The notes: generated from the letters alone by a model not told the origin. A DNA stretch of 64,000 nucleotides from an uncultured Pelagibacteraceae bacterium (GCA_902570125.1 CACFXK010000002.1:105326-169325); one strand, 5' to 3'; shown: positions 17,560-26,569, counted from the stretch's first letter. Made by a program: numbers and translations.

Positions 17560-18609
17560 ATGGCAAATATAAAATTTACTGGAGTACATAAATCTTTTGG
17601 CTCCAATAAAATTATTACAGACTTCAATTTATCCGGCAAGGATGATGAATTTCTTGTACTGGTTGGGCCATCTGGATGTGGAAAATCAACTTTGTTAAGA
17701 ATGATCGCAGGTTTAGAACAGATTGATGAAGGTGAAATATTTATTAATGATCAAAAAATAAACGATCTACATCCTTCCAAACGACAAACTGCAATGGTGT
17801 TTCAATCATATGCTCTTTACCCTCACATGAATGTTTATGAAAATATGTCATTCGGGTTAAAGATAGAAAAGAGATCTAAAGAAGAAATCCAAACAAAAGT
17901 TATGCAGGCAGCAAAAATTCTAAAGATAGAAGAATTATTGGAAAGAAGACCTAAACAATTATCAGGTGGGCAGAGACAAAGAGTTGCAATTGGAAGAGCG
18001 ATAACAAGAAATCCAAAAATATTTTTATTTGATGAGCCTTTATCAAATTTAGATGCAGCACTAAGGTCAGAAATGAGAGTTGAGATTTCCAAATTACATA
18101 ATCAAATTAAAACAAATATGATTTATGTTACGCATGATCAGGTAGAGGCAATGACCCTAGCTGATAGGATTGTAATATTAAATCTTGGTAATATTGAACA
18201 AGTTGGAACTCCAGACGAAATTTACAACAATCCAGCAAATATTTTTGTAGCTCAATTTATTGGAACTCCAAAAATGAACATTTTACCTTTAAATAATGAA
18301 AATATTATTTCAGAAAATAAAATTAAGTTTTTAGGCAATGAAATAACTTTTGAAAAAACTAAATTTGATAAAAAGAAATATTTCTTAGGAATTAGACCTG
18401 AGCATTTTAATTTATCTAATGAATCACAATTTAAATTTAAACCTAAAATTGATCTTGTTGAAAATTTAGGAAATGAAAAGATTGTATACATGAGTAACGA
18501 CAACTTAGAACTTAGTGCAAAAATTTCTAGTCAGGAAGATTTTCAAAATCAGATTAATTTTGACTCTAAAGATATTTTTATTTTTGACGAAAACGGAAGA
18601 AGAATTTAA
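17560..18609 (+). CDS. Sugar-type ABC transporter ATPase (MalK/UgpC family)
   Basis: ATPase of 349 residues. Walker A GPSGCGKST at 36-44, signature LSGGQRQ at 134-140, Walker B IFLFDEP at 154-160, and a C-terminal OB/TOBE regulatory region from about 235. It is the only MalK-type ATPase in the window, so it almost certainly energises the permeases at 10123-12035, although it is encoded on the opposite arm of the divergent island. MalK-type proteins can serve several importers, so sharing with others in the genome is possible. Confidence 0.92.
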   Translation: MANIKFTGVHKSFGSNKIITDFNLSGKDDEFLVLVGPSGCGKSTLLRMIAGLEQIDEGEIFINDQKINDLHPSKRQTAMVFQSYALYPHMNVYENMSFGLKIEKRSKEEIQTKVMQAAKILKIEELLERRPKQLSGGQRQRVAIGRAITRNPKIFLFDEPLSNLDAALRSEMRVEISKLHNQIKTNMIYVTHDQVEAMTLADRIVILNLGNIEQVGTPDEIYNNPANIFVAQFIGTPKMNILPLNNENIISENKIKFLGNEITFEKTKFDKKKYFLGIRPEHFNLSNESQFKFKPKIDLVENLGNEKIVYMSNDNLELSAKISSQEDFQNQINFDSKDIFIFDENGRRI

Positions 18610-18646
18610 ATTTTTTTAAATATTATTGTTTCATTAATTATTTAAT

Positions 18647-19546
18647 ATGAATTGGATAGTTGTTACAGTTATTGCGGCTTTTTTTCAGAATTTAAGGTCC
18701 TCATTTCAAAAAAAAATTAATAAGGATGTTTCAACTATAGCATCTACTTATGTTAGGTTTTCTTTTGCTTTACCTTTAGCATTAATCTTGTTTTTTATAT
18801 ATTTCAGAGAAGTTTCTGTAGTTCATGAAATACTTAATCAACCAGGCTTTTTAATAAATGTAACTTTAGCATCAATTTTTCAAGTAATATTTACTTTTGT
18901 ATTATTATACTTGTTTAGGTTCTCAAATTTTGTTGTTGGAACCTCACTAAGTAAAACAGAAGTTGTCCAAGTTGCTATATTTGAATACTTAATATTAAAT
19001 GAAAAATTAAGTAAGCTAGGCATAAGTGGAATTATAATATCAACTCTAGGTGTAATAATTTTATCTATAAAAGATTTAAAATTCTTTCTTCAAAACATAT
19101 TTTCAAAAACAACATTAATTGGACTTATATCTGGTTTATTCTTAGCTCTGAGCATTGTTTATTTTAGATCTGCTGCATTATCTTTAGAAAATTTTAATTC
19201 AAATTTTGAAAAAGTAATATCAACTTTACTTTTTGGATTATTAATTCCAACAATTATTTTAACGATTTACCTTTTAGTCTTTGAAAAAAAAGAGTTTAAA
19301 AAACTATATAATGATAAATACGACTGTATGTTAATTGGTATTGGAGGTTTTTTTGCATCGCTCTCATGGTTTTATGCATTCACCTTAATCCAAGCATCCT
19401 TTGTCAGAGCAGTTGGTCAAATTGAATTATTATTTAGTTATTTTTCCTCAAAATATTTATTCAAGGAAAAAGTAAAGTTAACAGAAATTTTAGGTATTAT
19501 TGTTTTTGTGATTGGTGTTACAATTTTATTGCTTTCTAGAGTTTAA
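18647..19546 (+). CDS. DMT-superfamily transporter (EamA domains)
   Basis: Membrane protein of 299 residues with about ten helices in two EamA-like repeats (about 5-135 and 150-298). It follows the transporter ATPase by 37 bases on the same strand and converges with the HpsN-like gene three bases away. DMT members export or import metabolites such as amino acids, nucleotide sugars or small organic acids. No substrate can be read from sequence. Confidence 0.8.
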   Translation: MNWIVVTVIAAFFQNLRSSFQKKINKDVSTIASTYVRFSFALPLALILFFIYFREVSVVHEILNQPGFLINVTLASIFQVIFTFVLLYLFRFSNFVVGTSLSKTEVVQVAIFEYLILNEKLSKLGISGIIISTLGVIILSIKDLKFFLQNIFSKTTLIGLISGLFLALSIVYFRSAALSLENFNSNFEKVISTLLFGLLIPTIILTIYLLVFEKKEFKKLYNDKYDCMLIGIGGFFASLSWFYAFTLIQASFVRAVGQIELLFSYFSSKYLFKEKVKLTEILGIIVFVIGVTILLLSRV

Positions 19547-19548
19547 AG

Positions 19549-20835
19549 CTAATTAGAAAATCCGTATTTTCTAAGTCTTACATCTCCAGTTCGAGCATGA
19601 GCTTCCATACCTTCATATCTTGAAATTCTTGCACATGCTGCGCCCACTTCTTTAGTTGATTCCTTTGTCATTCTTTGGAAACTCAATGTTTTAATGAATT
19701 TTCCAACAAATAAACCACCTGTGTATTTCCCCGCACCTTTTGTTGGTAAAATATGGTTAGTTCCAGAACATTTATCTCCATAAGCAACTGTAGTTTCTTC
19801 ACCAATAAATAATGATCCGTAGTTTTTTAATCTATCATGAAACCATTGTAGGTTTTTAGTTTGTATCTCTAAATGTTCGGGAGCATATTCATCACTGATT
19901 TTAGCCATTTCTTCGTTTGTATCGCATAAAATAACTTCTCCATAGTCTCTCCAAGCTGCCCCAGAGTTTTCTCTTGGTAAATCTGGTAAGTCTGCAATTA
20001 ATTCTGGCACTCTTTTCATTACATATTCAGCTAATGATTTACTAGTAGTAAATAACCATGCAGGAGAATTGTAACCATGCTCAGCTTGTCCAACTAAATC
20101 GAAAGCAACTAATTCTGGGTCTGCTGTTTCATCTGCTATAACTGCAATTTCTGTAGGACCAGCAAATAAATCTATACCTACTTTGCCAAATAAAATTCTT
20201 TTTGATTCTGCAACAAATTGATTTCCAGGACCAACAAGCATATCAGCAGGTGCATTACCAAAAAGACCATAAGTCATTGCAGCAATAGCCTGAACTCCAC
20301 CTAAATTCATTATTACATCTGCTCCACATAAGTCAGCGGTATAAACAATAGCAGGATGAACTCCAACCCCTGGTTTTGGTGAGCTGCAAACAATAATATT
20401 TTTAACACCAGCAACTTTAGCTGTAGTAACACTCATTACTGCAGATGCTATATGAGCATATCTTCCTGCAGGTACATAACAACCTGCTGTATTAACAGGA
20501 ATTAATTTTTGTCCAGCAAATAATCCATCTGAAAGTTCTACCTCAAAATCTTGGCCATAATTTTTTAATTGTGCTTCAGCAAACTTTCTTACTCTTTCAT
20601 GAGAGAATTGAATGTCGTCTTTTGTTTTAGGATCTAAATTTTTTTTAATTTGTTCAATTTTTTCTCTTGTAACTACTACTTCTCCTTCATATTTATCAAA
20701 TTTTTTTGATAACTCGATACATCCCTCTTCTTTTGTTTTCTCTATATCTTTTAGAATATTTTCTACAATCTCTCTTGTTTTTGTATCATCAGTAGAAGAT
20801 GTTTTGGGTGATTTTTTTAAATAATTTATTGCCAT
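19549..20835 (-). CDS. hpsN: HisD-family dehydrogenase, probably sulfopropanediol 3-dehydrogenase (HpsN-like)
   Basis: NAD-dependent zinc dehydrogenase of 428 residues. HisD-type metal ligands are conserved (Gln250, His253, Asp354, His413) and so is the catalytic Glu320-His321 pair in APEHLE. The substrate loop NTAGCYVPAGRYAHIAS (115-131) differs from the GLYVPGG type usual in biosynthetic histidinol dehydrogenase and resembles HpsN, which oxidises dihydroxypropanesulfonate to sulfolactate. No histidine biosynthesis gene lies nearby, whereas suyAB for sulfolactate cleavage is in the same window. A gene for a Pta-type enzyme lies upstream on the same strand. The family is sure, the HpsN assignment likely. 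Confidence 0.75.
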   Translation of the reverse strand: MAINYLKKSPKTSSTDDTKTREIVENILKDIEKTKEEGCIELSKKFDKYEGEVVVTREKIEQIKKNLDPKTKDDIQFSHERVRKFAEAQLKNYGQDFEVELSDGLFAGQKLIPVNTAGCYVPAGRYAHIASAVMSVTTAKVAGVKNIIVCSSPKPGVGVHPAIVYTADLCGADVIMNLGGVQAIAAMTYGLFGNAPADMLVGPGNQFVAESKRILFGKVGIDLFAGPTEIAVIADETADPELVAFDLVGQAEHGYNSPAWLFTTSKSLAEYVMKRVPELIADLPDLPRENSGAAWRDYGEVILCDTNEEMAKISDEYAPEHLEIQTKNLQWFHDRLKNYGSLFIGEETTVAYGDKCSGTNHILPTKGAGKYTGGLFVGKFIKTLSFQRMTKESTKEVGAACARISRYEGMEAHARTGDVRLRKYGFSN

Positions 20836-20877
20836 CTTTAAATCCTAATTTAATTATTATTTTTTTTCAATATTCAT

Positions 20878-21789
20878 TTAATCCAAAGCTACCACAGCTG
20901 CCGCAATAGATGCTAGCCTTGCTGTCGCATCATCTGATCTACTAGTAATTACCACTGGAACCTTTCCTCCTATAACCACTCCTGCCGCACACGCTCCCAT
21001 AAAATAAATCATCATTTTAACTAGAGCATTACCTGTTTCAACATTTGGAACTAATAATACATCTGCATCTCCTGCAACTATATTTTTTATACCTTTTATT
21101 TCTGCGGATTTTTTTGACACACTATTATCAAATGCTAGAGGTCCAAAAATATCTGCATTAAGACTCTCTTTCGCAGCTAATTCACATATTTCTTTAGCAT
21201 CAAGTGAACTTTGCATGCTATCTAAAACTTCTTCTGTTGCAGAAAGAATGGAGACTTTTGGTCTTGCTATTTTTATTCTATGACAAAAATCAACTACATT
21301 TTTTAAAATATGCATTTTTGTTTTAACATTTGGATTAACATTTAGAGCACCATCAGTTATTATTAATGGTTTATCCTCTTTATCTAAAGTCATATGCCAA
21401 ATATGACTCAATCTTTTTTTACCAATCAAATTATATTTTCGTAACAGAACTTCTTTCATTAAAATGTCAGTGTGTATATGACCTTTAACAATTATCTTTA
21501 CTTTTCCATCACCAGCAAGCTTTGCTGCAATTTTAGCAGTGTTATTTTCAATCGGCTCATTTATTATTTCATATTCAGAGATATCGAATTTTAACTCTTC
21601 CGCAGTTTTTTTAATTTCTATTTCATCACCTATAAAAACAGGGATGATCAATTTTTCTTTTACGCAATCCATTATAGATAGCATAGGAAGTCTTTTGCCT
21701 GCATTTACGATTGCTGCTTTGGCTCCTCTCTTTTGGTGGGCAATATCAAGTAAATTGAATGGACAGACTGTTGATTTATCTGAAAGCAT
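20878..21789 (-). CDS. Phosphate acetyl/butyryltransferase family enzyme
   Basis: Soluble acyltransferase of 303 residues from the PTA_PTB family, the length of Ptb-type or short Pta enzymes. Typical stretches are KGHIHTDILMKEVL (98-111), IITDGALNVNPN (about 148-159) and LLVPNVETGNAL near 246. It would interconvert an acyl phosphate and acyl-CoA. Because Xsc in the same window makes acetyl phosphate, acetyl-CoA formation is the most economical role. It lies 42 bases upstream of the HpsN-like gene on the same strand, so the two may form an operon. Butyryl specificity cannot be excluded. Confidence 0.82.
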   Translation of the reverse strand: MLSDKSTVCPFNLLDIAHQKRGAKAAIVNAGKRLPMLSIMDCVKEKLIIPVFIGDEIEIKKTAEELKFDISEYEIINEPIENNTAKIAAKLAGDGKVKIIVKGHIHTDILMKEVLLRKYNLIGKKRLSHIWHMTLDKEDKPLIITDGALNVNPNVKTKMHILKNVVDFCHRIKIARPKVSILSATEEVLDSMQSSLDAKEICELAAKESLNADIFGPLAFDNSVSKKSAEIKGIKNIVAGDADVLLVPNVETGNALVKMMIYFMGACAAGVVIGGKVPVVITSRSDDATARLASIAAAVVALD

Positions 21790-21853
21790 TTGAATTTATA
21801 TATACTAAATTAACAAAAAAACTAATATAGTATTATTGATATAAGGATAAAAA

Positions 21854-22702
21854 GTGGAAGTAGTTACAAAAATAGCTCCGATCGCTCTAGCTCTTATAAT
21901 GTTAGGCCTTGGATTAGGATTAACGGGACGTGACTTTTTAAGAGTAATCAATAATCCTAAAGATTTTATAATCGGCTTTATCTGTCAATTGATACTTTTA
22001 CCAATAGTTGCATTTATAATTGTATTAATATTAGATTTGCCAATTGAAATTGCTGTAGGGGTTATGATTATAGCTGCAGCTCCTGGCGGAGTAACATCAA
22101 ATGTAATGACAAAATTTGCAAATGGAGATGTTGCATTATCAATCTCCTTAACCGCTATAATAAGCCTGATTAGTATTATTTCTGTTCCTTTTATTATTTT
22201 TAAATCAGCAAATTTATTGGGAGTTACAGATATATCTTCTGATATCACCATGATTGGCATTGCATTAAAAATGGCTCTAGTTGTTACAGTACCTGTTATT
22301 TTAGGAATGATTATAAGGAAATTTGCAGAAAATTATGTTTCTTCAAATATTTCTATAATCGAGAAAATCACAACTGTTTTATTTGTAATTGTTTTTGCAA
22401 CAATATGGATTGAAGAAAGAGAGAATATATTCAATTACTTGAAACAAGCGGGTTTTGCTGTTCTTGTGCTTAATATTGTCATGATGGTACTTGCATATTA
22501 CATAGCCAAGTTATTAGCCACTGGCATAAAGCAAAGAAAGTGTATTTCAATTGAGTGTGGGCTTCAAAATGGTACATTAGCAATATTTGTAGCTACACAA
22601 ATATTTAGTGACATTAGTTATATTATTCCTACAGCAGCATATGCTCTTATTATGTATTTAACTGGCTTTATAATGATTTTTATTCTTAGAAGATCTACTT
22701 AA
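21854..22702 (+). CDS. Bile acid:sodium symporter family (SBF/BASS) transporter
   Basis: Membrane protein of 282 residues with about nine or ten helices. The BASS hallmark AAPGGVTSNVMTKF at about 75-88, with the conserved GGxxSN core that forms the sodium/substrate crossover, is clear. Bacterial members import organic anions. Its neighbours (HpsN-like enzyme, Pta-like enzyme, regulator linked to the taurine promoter) make a sulfonate a reasonable guess, but this is inference. It is divergent from the Pta-like gene and overlaps the end of the convergent regulator by eight bases. Confidence 0.82.
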   Translation: MEVVTKIAPIALALIMLGLGLGLTGRDFLRVINNPKDFIIGFICQLILLPIVAFIIVLILDLPIEIAVGVMIIAAAPGGVTSNVMTKFANGDVALSISLTAIISLISIISVPFIIFKSANLLGVTDISSDITMIGIALKMALVVTVPVILGMIIRKFAENYVSSNISIIEKITTVLFVIVFATIWIEERENIFNYLKQAGFAVLVLNIVMMVLAYYIAKLLATGIKQRKCISIECGLQNGTLAIFVATQIFSDISYIIPTAAYALIMYLTGFIMIFILRRST

Positions 22703-23660
22703 TATTTATTTGTCCGAATATCTTAAAGATTAAACGAGAAAGTGAGAGTACATTTTTCTCTTGCAGTTTAACGGTATCAGTTAATGTTTTGTCTTGCATG
22801 TTAACATTAAACAGTTTTTTTTTATTAACACTTATATATTTATTTTTTAGCAAATAATTTAATTTTCTGACAACAGTTGGTCTTGGAATATGAGTTATTT
22901 CTGAAATTGACATAGTATTCACACCAGTTTCAGGAACTATTATTTTGTTCTTTTTCCACTTTGAAAAGTTCCATCCATTAGCTTCATAAGATTTTGTAAC
23001 AAGTGAATGCCACATTATAACCATTCCAACTGAAAATATTTCAAGATCTCCTACTTGTTTTTTCCATCTATTTGTAAAAATAAATATAAACTCTAAAAAA
23101 AAATACCAACAATATGTGAAATTATTTTTAATTTCATTTGAGATTTCATCAAATTGCTTTGATTGATTAATTAAATTATTTTTTTCACATATCTCATTAA
23201 TCTTTGAAAGTAATGCACATAAATTTTGAAGAGTATTTTTAGGTTGAACCAGTCTAAAAGCTGATCTATCGATATATATCTTTTTGCCAATTTTTTTTAG
23301 TACACCAAATTCTTCTAAGCGAAGAATTTTTCTTCTAGCACTCTCTTTAGGAATAATTAGATTTTTTGATATTTCAATAATATTTATTCTGTCTAGTTCT
23401 AATGATTTATCATATAAGAAAAAAGTATCATAACTTTCTACAAGTCCATTTTGGATATAATAATCAAAATCTTTATTTATAAGATAAAGAATTATTAAAT
23501 ACTTATCTATGTCTTGAAATGTTTCATATGATGAATTAGTCCATTCAGATAATAACTTATAGTAAAAGGGAGCTATTTCATCAAAATTTTCTACAATAGT
23601 GTTTTGAATTTTGTTTTCACTTAATTGTGATGAGTTTTTAATCATTTTCTGCAAACCCAT
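22695..23660 (-). CDS. Transcriptional regulator with two winged-helix domains
   Basis: Protein of 321 residues that I do not match to a named family. Two helix-turn-helix/wing segments are visible: residues 92-131 (ISKNLIIPKESARRKILRL then a short wing) and 248-286 (SISEITHIPRPTVVRKLNYL then a wing). Both carry an xxxSARRK or xxPTVVRK recognition-helix pattern like MarR/Lrp-type winged helices. Between them (140-235) lies a helical, aromatic-rich region that may bind a ligand or dimerise. Upstream are two direct repeats, one nearly identical to a site in the tauA-aminotransferase intergenic region, suggesting autoregulation and control of taurine genes. A second possible ATG is at 23645. Confidence 0.75.
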   Translation of the reverse strand: MGLQKMIKNSSQLSENKIQNTIVENFDEIAPFYYKLLSEWTNSSYETFQDIDKYLIILYLINKDFDYYIQNGLVESYDTFFLYDKSLELDRINIIEISKNLIIPKESARRKILRLEEFGVLKKIGKKIYIDRSAFRLVQPKNTLQNLCALLSKINEICEKNNLINQSKQFDEISNEIKNNFTYCWYFFLEFIFIFTNRWKKQVGDLEIFSVGMVIMWHSLVTKSYEANGWNFSKWKKNKIIVPETGVNTMSISEITHIPRPTVVRKLNYLLKNKYISVNKKKLFNVNMQDKTLTDTVKLQEKNVLSLSRLIFKIFGQINIK

Positions 23661-23669
23661 TTTAATCTT

Positions 23670-23689
23670 TTGACCCCATTTTGGACATC
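23670..23689 (-). promoter_or_regulatory. Candidate operator A1 upstream of the two-winged-helix regulator
   Basis: On the minus strand the site reads GATGTCCAAAATGGGGTCAA. It matches 18 of 20 positions with the site at 30424-30443 beside tauA. It lies about ten bases upstream of the regulator start codon, consistent with autorepression. Confidence 0.55.
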
Positions 23690-23704
23690 AAATAAAATTT
23701 TAAT

Positions 23705-23719
23705 AACCCATTTCGGACA
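23705..23719 (-). promoter_or_regulatory. Candidate operator A2, second copy of the repeat
   Basis: On the minus strand it reads TGTCCGAAATGGGTT, a direct repeat of A1 offset by exactly 32 bases, about three helical turns. It lies between the divergent regulator and the 70-residue membrane protein gene. Confidence 0.5.
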
Positions 23720-23765
23720 CTTGAGAAATAGCATCAAAATTTATATGTGTTTTAATAGTTTTTAT

Positions 23766-23978
23766 ATGAGTTTGAATAGCCTAAAAAGAGCATCTGATAT
23801 TGAAATTTCTTCTCAATTAACAGGTAACGTAAATATTGATACCCCTCAAAAAGTAAATATTGATGCTCTTAAACTCAGAATGATAAAAGAAGAAAAAAAA
23901 GTAAATTTTATAAATAAAGCTATCGTCGTATCACTTTTTTTTGGATTAGGAGTAGTTGGATATTTCGTTTCTATTTAA
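23766..23978 (+). CDS. Small membrane-anchored protein, unknown
   Basis: Seventy residues from the ATG at 23766; a longer open frame upstream would run through the repeat region and is not supported. The first 45 residues are polar and charged (SLNSLKRASD then a KVNIDALKLR stretch), the last 22 form one hydrophobic helix ending at the C-terminus. This is a tail-anchored topology with the soluble part probably in the cytoplasm. It is divergent from the regulator and shares its control region. No known family is recognised. Confidence 0.6.
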   Translation: MSLNSLKRASDIEISSQLTGNVNIDTPQKVNIDALKLRMIKEEKKVNFINKAIVVSLFFGLGVVGYFVSI

Positions 23979-24069
23979 CTTATATAATCAAATAAATAAT
24001 CTAAAAATTTGGGCATTCTCAACAATTATCAGTTATTGATATAAATAATAATTAGTAAATAATAAAGAA

Positions 24070-24405
24070 ATGAAACCATTTGCAGGATATTTAATTTTAG
24101 CTTTAGGAATTACAACAGGCATAGCTGCAAATAGTTTTGCAAAGATTTCAGATGGTTTTACAAAGCTGACACCAACTATTGCTTGTTTGCTTTTAATGAG
24201 TGTTACAATGTTTTCTTTGGCTAAAGCAATGTCAGTGATACCTGTTGCATTTAGTTACTCAACTTATAGCGGATTAACAGTTGCGGGTGTAGTTTTGTTT
24301 GGGATATTAAAGTATAATCAAGTTCCTAATATTTATGGATTAATTGGTATTTGCTTAATTGTAACTGGGGTTATAATGGTGAATTATCTAGGACGAGCAG
24401 GTTAA
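24070..24405 (+). CDS. Small multidrug resistance (SMR) family protein without the TM1 glutamate
   Basis: Four-helix membrane protein of 111 residues clearly homologous to EmrE/SugE (for example AKISDGFTKL at 24-33, matching the loop after TM1, and the LAKAMSVIPVAFSYSTYSGL stretch). EmrE needs Glu14 in TM1 for proton-coupled export; by simple alignment through the SDGFT segment, the equivalent position is Gly17 here, and TM1 contains no other acidic residue. It may be a non-antiporter member or act with a partner. It converges with the Ldh2-type gene nine bases away. Confidence 0.85.
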   Translation: MKPFAGYLILALGITTGIAANSFAKISDGFTKLTPTIACLLLMSVTMFSLAKAMSVIPVAFSYSTYSGLTVAGVVLFGILKYNQVPNIYGLIGICLIVTGVIMVNYLGRAG

Positions 24406-24414
24406 CAATTTAAT

Positions 24415-25419
24415 CTATTTCAATAAAATACGAATATCTTCCATTATATTATTTGGAATTTTAATTTCAGATTTATAATTCTTTTTATATCTTCTTAATT
24501 TGTTTTCTCCTGGATATAATATTTCTTTAAGTCCTTTTAATTTAGGAAGTTTTTTAATTCTTTTTATGTTTTCTTTTATTCTTTTTTTATAATTTGATTG
24601 AAATAAGTTTGCTTTCATTACAATAAATAAATGACCAATATTTTGTGGCCCAGAAAAATCATCAAAAGGATCTTTCACTTTCCCACCGTGATTACCTCCT
24701 GTGTAAACACCACTTAATATATCTACCATCCAGGCAAGTCCTGATCCTCTAAATCCTGCTATAGGAAGCTGAACACCTTCAAGTGCTTTTTTAGCATCTG
24801 TTGTTGGATTACCAAATTTATCCAAAGCAACACCCTCAGGTATTTTTGAATTAGATCTTGATGCAACTCTTATTTTGCCTCTATTAATCATTGAGACAGA
24901 TGTATCCAATATAAATGGAATTTTAGAACCAGTTGGCGATCCAAAACAAATTGGGTTTGTACCAAATAAAGATTTTATAGCACCATGTGGGGCTATAGCA
25001 GGGGGTGCATTAGTAAATACTAAGGCGATCATATTTTTTTTTACAGCTTGCTCAGCGTAGTATCCCGACATTCCGTAATGGCCACTGTTTTTAACTGCCA
25101 CAAGTCCTATTCCTGTTTTTTTAGCATTTTTTATGGCTTTTTTAATAGCTGTATCTGCAGCAACAAATCCAATGCTATCATCAGCATTTATATGAGTAAC
25201 AGATTGGGAAATATTTTTTAGTTTGATTTTAGGTCTTGGATTGATCAGCTTTTTTTTGATCCGATCACAATACATTTTTAATCTAGATAATCCGTGAGTT
25301 GGAGCGCCTACTAATTCAGCATTAATTATTGCATCAGCACAAATACCTGCGTGTTTTTTTGAAAGTTTAAACTTATAAAATATTTTAATTATAGTCTTTT
25401 TAAGTTTAATTTTTTCCAT
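24415..25419 (-). CDS. Malate/L-lactate dehydrogenase family oxidoreductase (Ldh2/YlbC type)
   Basis: NAD(P)-dependent 2-hydroxyacid/ketimine reductase family protein, 334 residues. The NSGHYGMSGYYAEQA motif near residue 113 carries the conserved His and Tyr, and AELVGAPTHGLSRL near 30-44 is a family signature. Members reduce pyruvate, oxaloacetate, ureidoglycolate, sulfolactate (ComC) or cyclic imino acids. Because sulfolactate dehydrogenase ComC belongs to this family, a sulfonate role is conceivable here, but nothing in the sequence proves it. It lies 10 bases after the epoxide hydrolase on the same strand. Confidence 0.85.
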   Translation of the reverse strand: MEKIKLKKTIIKIFYKFKLSKKHAGICADAIINAELVGAPTHGLSRLKMYCDRIKKKLINPRPKIKLKNISQSVTHINADDSIGFVAADTAIKKAIKNAKKTGIGLVAVKNSGHYGMSGYYAEQAVKKNMIALVFTNAPPAIAPHGAIKSLFGTNPICFGSPTGSKIPFILDTSVSMINRGKIRVASRSNSKIPEGVALDKFGNPTTDAKKALEGVQLPIAGFRGSGLAWMVDILSGVYTGGNHGGKVKDPFDDFSGPQNIGHLFIVMKANLFQSNYKKRIKENIKRIKKLPKLKGLKEILYPGENKLRRYKKNYKSEIKIPNNIMEDIRILLK

Positions 25420-25429
25420 CTTAAATATT

Positions 25430-26569
25430 TTAATCTTTATTAAAAAATGATCTTATATCATTAACTAATAAATCTGGCTCCTCAAGAGCCGCAAAGTGTC
25501 CACCTTTTTTCATTTTTGTCCATCTTTTAACATTAAAAATTCTTTTTACATACGATTTAGGTGGCCAGCTCAACATTTCTTTTGGAAATTCCGCAATTGC
25601 AGTAGGTATTCTAATTTTTTTAAAATTTTTTGGGAAAGGTCTCCCACCTTCTTCTCTTCTGCCAAAATAAATCCAAGCTGCAGAATTAAAAGTTTTTGTT
25701 AATATATAAATCATAATATTAGTTAGTAACAAATCCTTTGAGTAAACATTTTCAATATTACCTTTTTTTAAGTCTGACCATGAATAAAATTTTTCTAATA
25801 TCCATGCAGCAGTACCCACAGGGCTATCTATCATTGCATAACTTAACGACTGAGGTTTGGTTGCCTGTTGTGTCCTATATCCCTCTTGCATAATTTGGTC
25901 TTTAGCAAATCTTTGTTCCCATTTTCTTTCTTTTGTAGTTATTGCTCCTTTTGGATGTCTCATATTTAAACAATTCACATGAATAGCTTTACAATTATTA
26001 TAATGATCATGACCTAGCCAATTACAAACAGCAGAACCCCAGTCTCCTCCCTGAGCAAAATAATTTTTATAACCTAGTTTTTTAGTCATTAATTTATTCA
26101 TAATTTTTGCAATTTTTTTTGGACCAATTGGTTTTTTAGGCGTTCCAGAAAATCCAAATCCAGGTAGAGAAGGTATTATTACATCAAAACTCTCTTCCTT
26201 ATTGCCTCCAAATTTTTCAGGATGAGTTAGTTTTTCCACGATATGTAAAAATTCAACAAAACTTCCAGGCCATCCATGAAGAATAAGCAGTGGATTTGGT
26301 TTTTTTCCACTACCGTTTTGCTTAATAAAATGAATATTAATCCCATCTACATTAGTAATGTAATTGTTAAATTTATTGATTTTTTTTTCTTGTAACTTCC
26401 AATTAAACTTTGATGTCCAATACTTAGAAATTTTTTTTAAATAGGCATGATTTGTTCCATGTAACCATCCATTCATCTGTTGGATGTCATTAAATGGAAA
26501 TTCCCTAACTTTTTTGTAGATATTATTTAAGGTCTTTTTAGAAACATTTACCTTAAATTTTTTTATCAT
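25430..26569 (-). CDS. Epoxide hydrolase (microsomal type, EHN domain)
   Basis: Alpha/beta hydrolase of 379 residues with an N-terminal EHN domain (about 1-105), as in microsomal-type bacterial epoxide hydrolases. The oxyanion motif HGWPGSF is at 98-104, the nucleophile Asp176 in GGDWGSA, and the base His358 in GGHFAALEEP. It would open an epoxide ring with water. Physiological substrate is unknown. It sits between the taurine transporter genes and the Ldh2-type gene, all on the minus strand with gaps of 10-11 bases, so co-transcription is likely. Confidence 0.88.
   Translation of the reverse strand: MIKKFKVNVSKKTLNNIYKKVREFPFNDIQQMNGWLHGTNHAYLKKISKYWTSKFNWKLQEKKINKFNNYITNVDGINIHFIKQNGSGKKPNPLLILHGWPGSFVEFLHIVEKLTHPEKFGGNKEESFDVIIPSLPGFGFSGTPKKPIGPKKIAKIMNKLMTKKLGYKNYFAQGGDWGSAVCNWLGHDHYNNCKAIHVNCLNMRHPKGAITTKERKWEQRFAKDQIMQEGYRTQQATKPQSLSYAMIDSPVGTAAWILEKFYSWSDLKKGNIENVYSKDLLLTNIMIYILTKTFNSAAWIYFGRREEGGRPFPKNFKKIRIPTAIAEFPKEMLSWPPKSYVKRIFNVKRWTKMKKGGHFAALEEPDLLVNDIRSFFNKD

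Noticed and set aside
19549..20835. Plain histidine biosynthesis hisD
   Set aside because: Loop sequence and neighbours fit the HpsN branch better; kept as a lower-probability alternative.
23670..23765. Longer N-terminus for the 70-residue protein starting at 23670
   Set aside because: It would translate straight through the direct repeats that look regulatory; ATG 23766 gives a sensible short protein.
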